In this document: piece by piece, positions 56,283-64,000 of the stretch
Layout: each line of letters opens with the position of its first letter
How positions within the stretch are numbered: the stretch's first letter is position 1
Assembly (NCBI RefSeq): GCF_031143425.1
Contig: NC_090448.1
Span: forward strand, 537,310,313-537,374,312
Direction: 5' to 3'
Origin: Pleurodeles waltl
Taxonomy: Eukaryota > Chordata > Amphibia > Caudata > Salamandridae
DNA length: 64,000 nucleotides
Notes under the pieces: model-generated
What the model was told of the DNA's origin: nothing
The model's database searches: none
Seen by the model: the letters and a program-made list of their open reading frames with translations, nothing else
Position numbers and translations under genes: made by a program

Positions 56283-57561
56283 CTAACCAGAAAAGAAAGA
56301 CGGTTAATTACTTCCAAGACCAAGGCACTATTATTTAGTATATAGGGGTTCAACAAATTCTCCCAAGCTTGTTCCCTAATCTCGTTTTTGTGAGCTTTAA
56401 CAGCTAATTTAAAAGCCTTCCATCTACTAATAATTTGTGTACTATCTCTGGGTTCCTGCTTAAGCACCACTTTCAGATTATAAAGGGCCATAGAACACTT
56501 GGAATTAAACCACCTTTCACCCAGGGGCTGGCCCTGCCACCTAATAACTTTAAGATTGCTTTCAATCTTCTTACAAATCCTACCAGAAGCCTCAAGAAGC
56601 ACTCTATCATCCTCTGAATCATTCAAACACACTTTGATATCTGATTTGGTTACATTGTACAAGGTGTCTAAGAAAACATCGTGTGATACGTGGCTCCATT
56701 TCAACCTAAGCTTCTGATCATGTGGGGTAACCTCCTTATTTGAAGGGCCTGTCACTGCTGACCTAACCTCTCAGGATCCCCGGTCCATATAGAGCCGATG
56801 GATTGTGGTCGCTAAACCCTGACCAGTGTACTTCATAACTATGGACAAACCTCACCAAAAAGGCAGAGACAAAAATATAAACAATGGTCGTGTTGGACCC
56901 TCTGCCTTTAAAGGCTGGAACTGGCAGCCCTTCAATGCCCTACCCGACGTATACTAAATTAAAATCAGCCAAAACCTCATCCAAAAGACTGCCCTCAAGA
57001 GAGTGCTCAAAGTGGTTACCATGTCTAAATCACCATCTGTAGTCCGTTCAGTTCCCTAACAATTCAAGGGGTAAGGATGCAGATTAAAATCATCCATAAG
57101 AACCAAAACATAAGGGTCTTTATACTTCCCTTCGAAGGATTGAAAAGCTGCACATAGAAAACCTAGGTGTTCAATAAGAAATCCCCCCTCATATTAGCTA
57201 TAGAAATTTAACAGGAAAATACTTGGGAGACCCTCAAAGTCTAATTTAACTGCAAACAAATGCCTGGTATCATAAGGGATATTAAAAAATGGAGACCTCC
57301 TCTGGCTCTACCCATCAGGGACGGCTCTGCTGATACCGAAAAGGCGGCATACCCCTCTAAAAAGAAAAAATACACTGCTTCCCATGTCTCCTGCAAACCC
57401 ACAATATCAAAGTCTTTAATTTCCCTTATCGAAGCTATATGATGTTTCTTTTTGCCTGGCTATATTCCAACTACAGTAGGATTTTTTAGTAGTGGTAATT
57501 GCTTACTCAGGGCCTCAACCTGGAGGATAACCCCTTCCTGGGAAAGACCATTAAGAGCCAT
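56279..57561 (-). pseudogene. Non-LTR endonuclease and linker remnant
   Basis: From about 57561 (MALNGLSQEG) the frame leads to IASIREIKDFDIVGLQETWE (about 57440-57380), the QETW box of the endonuclease. The rest is stop-rich until the 158-codon open linker at 56755-56279, which has WFNSKCSMALYNLK. Confidence 0.65.
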
Positions 57562-57737
57562 GCTTTGTCAGCCATTACCATCAATCTCCTCCAGTGGCTG
57601 ATACCTGTTCCTCAATTCCAACAATAGTGAAGGCCACCTATTGCTACTAAGGTCCCCCTGGGGGTTGCTGAAAATTTTTATAAACACTTGGCTGTAAACC
57701 CCCAACTGGAGGATAAAAAAAGCCCAACGGGAGAACT

Positions 57738-58868
57738 TTAATATCCGACCTCCCCCACCCCCTCAGATAAACAACGGGAGATCAGCTGCCCAGATAGATC
57801 TACTTGATTAAAGTTCAACACAACACAATCACCCTTAAACAGTTTTTCCTCCGAGCCTAGCCACCACACTCTTCTGGCCATAATGATGTTTCCACAATTG
57901 TGGTCAGGCAAACCTCCCTTCCATGAACACCAATGTCTGGCTTTATGAATAAGTTTACCTGTGGGTTCATCAACCCCTGCACTCAGAAGAGTAACGCTCA
58001 CCAGAATGGCCACAAAGGGTGTAGAAGCGGGAGAAGGATGCAACCTAGATGATAGGACCCAAAGCATGTTATGAGCTGGTCTCACAGAGGGTCTATTCCC
58101 AGTTCCATGGCTACTAACACCCCTGAGTATAGAAGATGCCACCAGCAAGGGCTGTTCCTAGGAGGTAAACTGGCCATCGATCTTCTCAATCTCTGGACCT
58201 TCTTTCTATTGTCTGCTGCCAGTTTTAATCCCGACAACATGAGTGGTGGGCTTGTCTATGCCTCTGTGCATAACTAACTGCCTTTCTGAAGTTGGTTCCC
58301 CTAAAGCACCCCTATGTCCAGACAAGCGGCTCCATCCATTCGCAGGCAGAGAAAGGGAAGGGGCACCATGATCTAATGCATTTCTTCTGGGTGCCCCCCA
58401 AAGTGATTGACAGAGGAACTCTAAGGGTGACTTGATTAAATCCAAGCGGGCTCCAATGGGGATTAAGTGGGCATACATAATCGGCTCTAGCTACTTAATA
58501 ACGTCCTCCATTTAGATAGCCAAGAGGTGGGAATTAACTGCCCCTTTTGTACCCCCTGCTGCCACCAGGTAAGATTTCTTCCTGACACAACGCAGTCCCT
58601 GTTTTTTCCTTTTGGTGGCATGTTCAACCAGGGAAGGGCGATTTTCTTCCCATAAGGGTCTCTTATCGCTTACCAGGGAGGCACCTCCACACAATGGTAC
58701 CATGCCGCAACCAGGTGACGAAGCCCCCTCAGCTACCACCTTAGCGCCAGGGCTTGAATGGCCAGCACAGTCTCCCTCATCTCCCAGTCTATCAACCTGC
58801 CCCAGGAACAGTCTCTTTTCAGTCAAATCAATTTTGTTTGTCTCTACCCCAATCACCTGCTCCAGCAT
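57738..58868 (-). pseudogene. Possible ORF1 of the same non-LTR element
   Basis: Three open pieces (58868-58512, 58478-58206 and 58148-57738) line up on the minus strand directly upstream of the endonuclease. The first starts MLEQVIGVETNKIDLTEKRL and has a basic stretch, ATKRKKQGLRCVRKK. The last has cysteines (HWCSWKGG, DHNCGN) that might be part of a zinc-binding site. The assignment rests mainly on position. Confidence 0.4.
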
Positions 58869-59004
58869 AGTATCAATACTGGTAGGCTTACGAGGAGCAG
58901 CTGGTCAGAGGGGTGGCCCAGCCCAGCCTCATCCAGACGCAGATGGGTGCAGACAGGCCCGCTCTTGGCCCAGTCTTCACCTAGGCACCCATCCGGGCGC
59001 GTAC

Positions 59005-59385
59005 AGCGCAGCCGGGCCCAGGGAGTACTTTTATTGCGCCTCCAGCTGCGTAGATAATGATGAAATAGCTCTCCTGCTGCGTGTGCTGCTGGAGCTTGTT
59101 GTCGTGGCCTGCTGATGAAGCGCCCTGTGCTATGGGGCCCAGGGAGTACTTTTATTGCACCTCCGGGTGGTACATAATGATGATGAAGCTACCCTCCTGC
59201 CACGTGTGCTGCTGGAGCTTGTGGTCCTTGCCTCCTGGCCTGCCAATAGAGCATCCCGCACAGCGGGGCGCAGGGAGTACTTTTATTGCACCTCCGGGCA
59301 CGTAGATAATGATGAAGTGGCCCTCTTGCCGCTTGTGCTGCTGGAGCTTTTGGTCCTGCCCCCTCGGCCTGCCGACAGAGCTTCA
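59005..59385. repeat. Three-copy tandem repeat (121 and 131 bp)
   Basis: GGGAGTACTTTTATTGC recurs at 59021, 59142 and 59273, and TGTGCTGCTGGAGCTT follows in each unit. The units share GATAATGATGAA. It is non-coding. Confidence 0.8.
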
Positions 59386-60174
59386 CTTCTTATTTCAAAA
59401 CTGATGAAAATTTCTAGTCATGCTTACACCAATCAGCAAGTAGAAAAAGTACAAACCTGTGACATGTCTTGCACTTTGCTAACCCAGACTCCTTGCATCT
59501 TTAACAATCTACAAAAGGTCTTCACTTCCAAACTGGGGACGTGTGCATTTTAGCGCACTATATAAACACCAGTGCAACAAATATCCCACAACCGCAACTA
59601 TCCTTGCACTGGGATCAACATGCGCTGTTTGATGTCCCCAAGAAGGGCTCCTCTCTTACCGAACCTGACTAAAAAGACACACATGAATTACTCTTTAAAT
59701 CCATGTCCTGTTTTAAGAAGCATTCCCAGGTTTAATTTTATATTCCTCCCACTGACTGCTGAAAAGCTCTACTGCTACAGCACTTTCCAGGACATCGCAG
59801 CCTTTGTAATTCGGAAGGCCCAGTGTTTTGCTGAGGGCGCTATTTCCACTGCTGCTGAGATTCCATTTGGCTTCCAGTCCGTGCCTGCTTCTCGCGGTAC
59901 CTCTGCCGAAGCCCCCACTGTGGTGCAGCTCCAGTGCCAAGCAATCCATCTCTCAGCCCAGGGCTGGCATTGGCTTCCGGAGAGCTGTCGCTTTTTACCT
60001 GACCCTGTCGGCTCGAGCCTTTCCAAAACGAAAAGCCGCAAATTAATAGACCTTCAATTATGCGTGCAGGTGTATTTCTGAGCTGTTTCGGACTGGCAGG
60101 AGAAAGGAACTCGTACAATTTGCAAGTCTGTTCATGTTGAGCTGCCCAGTTCTTAAAAATCAGCAACTTATTGT
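59386..60174. other. Unassigned DNA
   Basis: A TATA-like ACTATATAAACACC at 59557-59570 is the only notable short motif. Open frames on both strands here overlap and none has recognisable domains. Confidence 0.4.
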
Positions 60175-60193
60175 ACTTTTTTTTTTTTTTTTC
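60175..60193. repeat. Poly(T) run
   Basis: A run of about 19 T residues. On the minus strand it would be a poly(A) tail for something at higher coordinates, but no retrocopy was recognised there. Confidence 0.6.
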
Positions 60194-60379
60194 AAGGCCG
60201 AACATTTTACTGACCTCAACAATAGTACATAGAGAGGGTGACCTTTAGGTGACATATATAGACAGTGACTGTGACGGATGAGGAAATGTGATAAAAAAAG
60301 TAATGACTACACAAGCGAAACAAGTGCTGGGAAATATAAGGAAACTGTGATACTGGATGCAAAAGGGACAAAGCCGGAG

Positions 60380-60840
60380 ACATGAGTAGAAAGAACAAAC
60401 TAGTACAAAGCCGTTTTTATGTCGAGCGTGGAAGCCCCCAATCTATCTGTGGGCTTTTAACCACGCCGACTGCACGCCCATCACTATCACTCCTTCATGG
60501 GCTTGCCTTTAAAAAACTATTTGTTATCATTGGTAAATGCTTTATGTTTGTCCCCCCTTGGCGCAGTTTTGTTACACCATGGCCATCGACCCTGTTATAT
60601 GGATAACTGCACTTTTGCCGTTATGTTTGACTGCGAGCAAACTTCTTTTTCCTTTTGTGTCTCTCCTTCCCGCACATGCTCATGAGGCCATGGTGCTTTG
60701 AATTGACTTGCATATGTTAACTATTTTACTTTTCATTTTCAATTTCTGTGTAAAGAAAAGCCCAGGTACAAATTTACAAAGCTAATAGTTCTAAATCGAG
60801 GAAACGCGAGACCCATTGTATTACAAATGCTTGTTAAAGG
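60380..60840 (-). repeat. Dispersed repeat, family 2, inverted copy
   Basis: GCGAGACCCATTGTATTACA, AATGCTTGTTAA at about 60806-60837 is the inverse of the family 2 anchor near 43610. Similarity is clear over about 60 bp and fades further out. Confidence 0.45.
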
Positions 60841-60989
60841 TTTCCATTAAGAGGACACATTCCAGAACTGTTAACTCCCTAAGAGCACTTCTCAAAAACG
60901 AATAAATCTGTTGCTCTTAATTTCAATTTAGACTGTTAATTAAAACCTATACTGGATCAAAAGCAATGATAAGAACTTTACCCCTGATG

Positions 60990-61030
60990 AAGGGCCTTTG
61001 TCCGAAATGCATTGGGTTGCATATCGACTC
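60990..61030 (+). ncRNA. Hammerhead-ribozyme-like motif 2
   Basis: CTGATGA, an A, GGG, a loop, TCC and GAAA form the core with a short stem II. A perfect 5-bp stem III (ATGCA with TGCAT) follows, then A, giving a usable NUH site (ATA). Stem I is weak. A Harbinger fragment starts 25 bp later and splits the host element. Confidence 0.42.
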
Positions 61031-61054
61031 GTGCTGTGAAATAGTCAAGATTAT

Positions 61055-61482
61055 GGGCCTCATTACAACCCTGGCGGTTAAAGTGGCGTTCGTACCGGCA
61101 ACAGGCTGGCGATATGAATTGCCATATTATGCCCGCGGCGGTACGCCACGGTCACACCGATGGGACTGGCGGTTTACCGCCATGGATGTCCCAGCGGTCA
61201 CAATCCACCAGGGCAGCGCTGCCCTGGGGATTTTGACTCCCCTTTCCGTCAGCCTGTCCATGGCGGTAATCACCGCCATGGACAGGCTGGCGGTAAGGGG
61301 TGTCGCACTTGGCATGGGCATGGCAGGGGCCCCCAGGCACAGCCCCGTCGCGCTTTTCACTGTCTTCCTGGCAGACAGTGAAAAGCGCGACGGGTGCAGC
61401 TGCTTCCGCCCGCCATCCCAGGAGGGAGGTCCAAATGCAGCCAGCGGGTTTCTGGCCGCATGGGCGGCTGACTGGCAGTTCA
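61055..61482 (+). mobile_element. Harbinger-type terminal fragment
   Basis: It starts GGGCCTCATTACAACCCTGG and contains GGCGG and CCGCC motifs, long local inverted repeats (for example CAGCCTGTCCATGGCGGTAA and its inverse) and no gene. The right terminus was not found; the end near 61482 is approximate. It closely resembles the left part of the MITE at 30897. Confidence 0.65.
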
Positions 61483-61589
61483 GGGCCTATATTCCTTGGA
61501 TTGTTTGGAAGTTTTTGGATTTCTTACAAAAAATTTGATTGACGTGATGCACACTTGAATAAACAGATGATTGACTAACATGTACAACT

Positions 61590-62300
61590 GTCGTTTGAAG
61601 TTGGAAATTTCTTCAAAGAGGGCACTAGGGGGACATTTCCCTATTTGGGGAGATGCTGTTTGTACTTTTAGAAAGTTGTCATTTTCCTTTTCTTAGCCCT
61701 GTGTGCCTGCAGCCTGTCTCTAATCACTTGTCTGTGATGGGTGACAGCGGGACATTGTGTATTCCATGTAGACAGCCCCACACAATGGGAGCTCAAGTGT
61801 GACTTGATGGTCCCTGATGGGCCATCAGGACAGGATGGGAGGGAGGAGCTGGCCAGATCCTCACACCAACACCTGAAAAGGCTGGGTTGTGACCCCACAA
61901 AAAGGGCTGCATATCCCCTGTACTGATTCTGGAGCCAGGGAAGGAAGGGAAGACTTCTGTTCACTTCAAAGACTCCTTTGAAGACTCCACCACTTCAAAG
62001 GCACCACTGGGTATAAGAACTGTACCTCAGAACCTACCACGTCGGTACATTTCTGGACCTGTGAATACTCTGCCAGGAAGAAGGACTGCTGTGCTGCTGA
62101 AGGACTGCCACTTTGCTAAACTTCTGCTGTGGAAGAACTGTTTCTTATTGTGCTCGCCTGCTGCCTAGAGCCCTCCTTGCCTGGACCAGAAGGACTGGAT
62201 TCACATCACTTAAGCCAAGGAACCCATGGTGACTTCAAGGGCCAGCTGACTGGTCTCCTGTTTTCTGAAGTCACAGGGACATAGAAGACTTCCAGCTCAC
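61590..62300 (+). repeat. Dispersed repeat, family 1
   Basis: TTTTAGAAAGTTGTCATTTT at about 61665 matches the anchor at 12.6 kb. The downstream text has the same AGGACTGC-rich style as the 13.0-kb region. Confidence 0.5.
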
Positions 62301-63465
62301 CTATATCTTCATCTGGACTCTGCCATCTGTGAGTCTGCCCTGCCAAGTGTTGTCACCCCAGTCATGGACCCTTGGAAGTGAGCCTAAGATGTTTGCTGCA
62401 GCTGAAACTTGCATCACTTCCGCTGTGTGGATCAGAACTAGCGCATCATCCCTGTTACATAGATCAGAACCAGTGCTTTGGCCCAGGCAGAAACACCTTC
62501 TTCAGTGCCATTGCTTCTTCTGCCTAATTGAAGGGGCAGTAAAGGATAACACATTGTACCTGGTTGTGTCATGGGTTAATTTTCGAGCCTAGTTTGGGCA
62601 TACATATTTTAGCTCAGGCCTGCAGCCTGTGCCCTATTACCTAGTCATATGCTTTATTTCATATATTCATTTTTATTCATTGTAGCATATCTGGCTTTTA
62701 AGCAGGGATTTTCTACTTTCTAATCAGCTGCTATTCTGCAAAAGTGTTGTTATCGCTTTCCTTGCACGACATTTCACCATGCGCCTCTGCCCAGCGCTGC
62801 TCAAGGGTGTAAATGATAATCTATTTGGTATTGCTGCCACAAGATTGCACAACCAGCCTCAACACTTAGACACATATCAGGTCAGGCCTGTTTCTCGGAA
62901 CACAACATTTTTTTAAAATAAAAAACATCACACAGACCAAAGAAAGTTAGGGAGATCGTTCCAGACAGAGGATCCATCCTGAGCTGTATGCCACTTCATT
63001 GCCACGTTGCTGACCTCAGACCTGTCTCTACAGCCAACCTAGGAGATGGCAGGCAGACCCCTGTTTCCAGGTATGGCTCTGGGTGTTCCTTCCATGGACT
63101 AAGTGCTGGCAGAGAAAGGACTATCACTGCTATGCTCTCATGTAGACGCTAGAAAGTGCAGGTAGGAATTCTCAGGCACAGGTTTTTTCCAATATGCCAG
63201 GATTGTTTATCTGCTTTTCACTCATGGTAACAATTCTAACTGCTATATTTATTTTCCTAATAATCACAGCTCCTATATTTATCATAGATTGCTGTCTCTT
63301 CAATAAATTAATTGAAAAACTGTCATGCATCTTTTGTCTGCCTATGTGTGTGTGTGAGACCTGTGCTAATGAGAGAAAGGGGCAGGTTTTGCCAATCACG
63401 ACTTCCCTGAGGAGTCAAAGAGTGTCATACGTCAAGCTTCCACAAATCACCTTTAATTCTAAGTT
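62301..63465. other. Unassigned DNA
   Basis: No gene or repeat was recognised. A short Ile/Phe/Leu-rich frame at 63194-63472 could be a membrane segment by composition but has no support. Confidence 0.45.
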
Positions 63466-63559
63466 TGGGTGAGCTGCTGCTAGCTAGCCAAAAGGGTCAG
63501 GCTGACAGATACCAGACGGTGCGGGTTTGACTCAGTCCCCTACATATGTTCGTGCTGCA

Positions 63560-64000
63560 GCCCAAAACCAGCAGTCTTGTCCCCATGACAAGAGTCCTAC
63601 AACAGTTTTGTCCCTTGATACTGAAAAGGCATTTGCCACCTTGGGATGGTCATATCTTATGATAGTACTTAAAAGAATGGCCATGAGATAACAATTTCAG
63701 AGATGGATGCAGCTGTTATATACAGGACTGGTGGTAAGGGTATGCACAGGTGAGGTGATTTGCAAACTAATCAGCATAAGCACAGGCACCAGACAAGGGT
63801 GCCCTCTATTGCCCATTGTTTTTGTACAACAATGGAAACCATGGCATGTTTGCCAAGGCAGAAAGACCTGATCGGGGAATAAAGCTGATCAATAGATGGC
63901 AGATCACCTCACTGTACACAGATGATGTGCTTATTTACTTGTGAAACACTTGTGACATTTTGCCCGCAGTACTGGCCATGCTGGATGAATTTTACAACAT
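63560..64000 (+). pseudogene. L1 reverse transcriptase, 5'-truncated, runs off the window
   Basis: SLDTEKAFATLGWSYL (63620), a [13 protein letters not shown] segment (63788) and SLYTDDVLIYL with the catalytic box YTDD at 63915-63926 follow in RT order, with a stop right after. L1 elements usually have alanine at the second box position; threonine here is unusual. The element continues beyond 64000. Confidence 0.75.

Larger units (their letters stand above)
54881..58868 (-). mobile_element. Non-LTR retrotransposon on the minus strand (ORF1, endonuclease, RT)
   Basis: On the minus strand a possible ORF1 (58868-57738) precedes ORF2 (start about 57561), with an apurinic endonuclease, a linker and a reverse transcriptase (56040-55260). 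It is distinct from L1 in sequence and RT spacing; the clade was not resolved. All parts carry stops or frame changes. Confidence 0.72.

Noticed and set aside
60175..60390. Processed pseudogene with poly(A) tail on the minus strand
   Set aside because: No coding text or target duplication was found on the tail side.

Overview
The window looks like repeat-dominated DNA from a vertebrate with a very large genome, most probably a salamander of the newt type. I see no host gene, no bacterial operon structure and no CRISPR. Almost everything recognisable is transposon-derived: PIF/Harbinger DNA transposons, L1-like and other non-LTR retrotransposons, Gypsy-type LTR retrotransposons (one with a roughly 3 kb LTR), fold-back MITEs and satellite arrays. 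The organism call rests on this repeat mix and on general familiarity with newt repeats, not on a database search.

Layout. 1-2 kb holds unassigned DNA and a 192-bp fold-back MITE. 2.07-11.54 kb is a complete Harbinger (copy A) with matching termini and a 3-bp target duplication. 12.1-13.3 kb is a dispersed repeat. 13.7-17.6 kb is a decayed Gypsy pol on the minus strand. 18.0-22.6 kb is a Harbinger fragment followed by the 3' part of a second Gypsy with its giant LTR. 22.6-24.5 kb is a truncated Harbinger (copy B), and 24.5-38.1 kb is a large decayed Harbinger (copy C) containing its own nested MITE. 39-47.5 kb holds a MITE, dispersed repeats, an L1 3' fragment and a block of tandem repeats. 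47.5-52.3 kb is an L1-like element that runs into a 1-kb (ACC/ATC)-rich satellite. 53.3-54.4 kb is unassigned apart from a hammerhead-ribozyme-like motif. 54.9-58.9 kb is a second non-LTR element on the minus strand. 59-64 kb holds a tandem repeat, a second hammerhead-like motif cut by a Harbinger fragment, a dispersed repeat and an L1 reverse transcriptase at the edge.

Main result. The Harbinger copies share a three-gene nested layout. A HARBI1-type DDE transposase begins with an 80-83-nt exon, starting with residues MEPEL or MEPI, about 330 bp inside one terminus. A 5.4-kb intron (copy A) then leads to the main exon. Inside that intron, on the opposite strand, lies a second gene: a Myb/SANT-like trihelix protein whose 3' end carries fast-changing tandem arrays. 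A third gene, the usual Harbinger Myb-like partner, converges on the transposase from the other terminus. The small exon is recognisable in copies A, B and C, the reading phase of its junction matches in A and C, and the second exon of the nested gene is 271 nt in both A and C.

In copy A the transposase (372 aa after splicing) and the Myb-like protein (392 aa after splicing) are both open, while the nested SANT gene carries a premature stop and two frame changes. Copy C has lost the first catalytic aspartate of the transposase and has several stops. Copy A could therefore still supply transposition proteins in trans to the short Harbinger-like fold-back elements seen nearby; this is inference.
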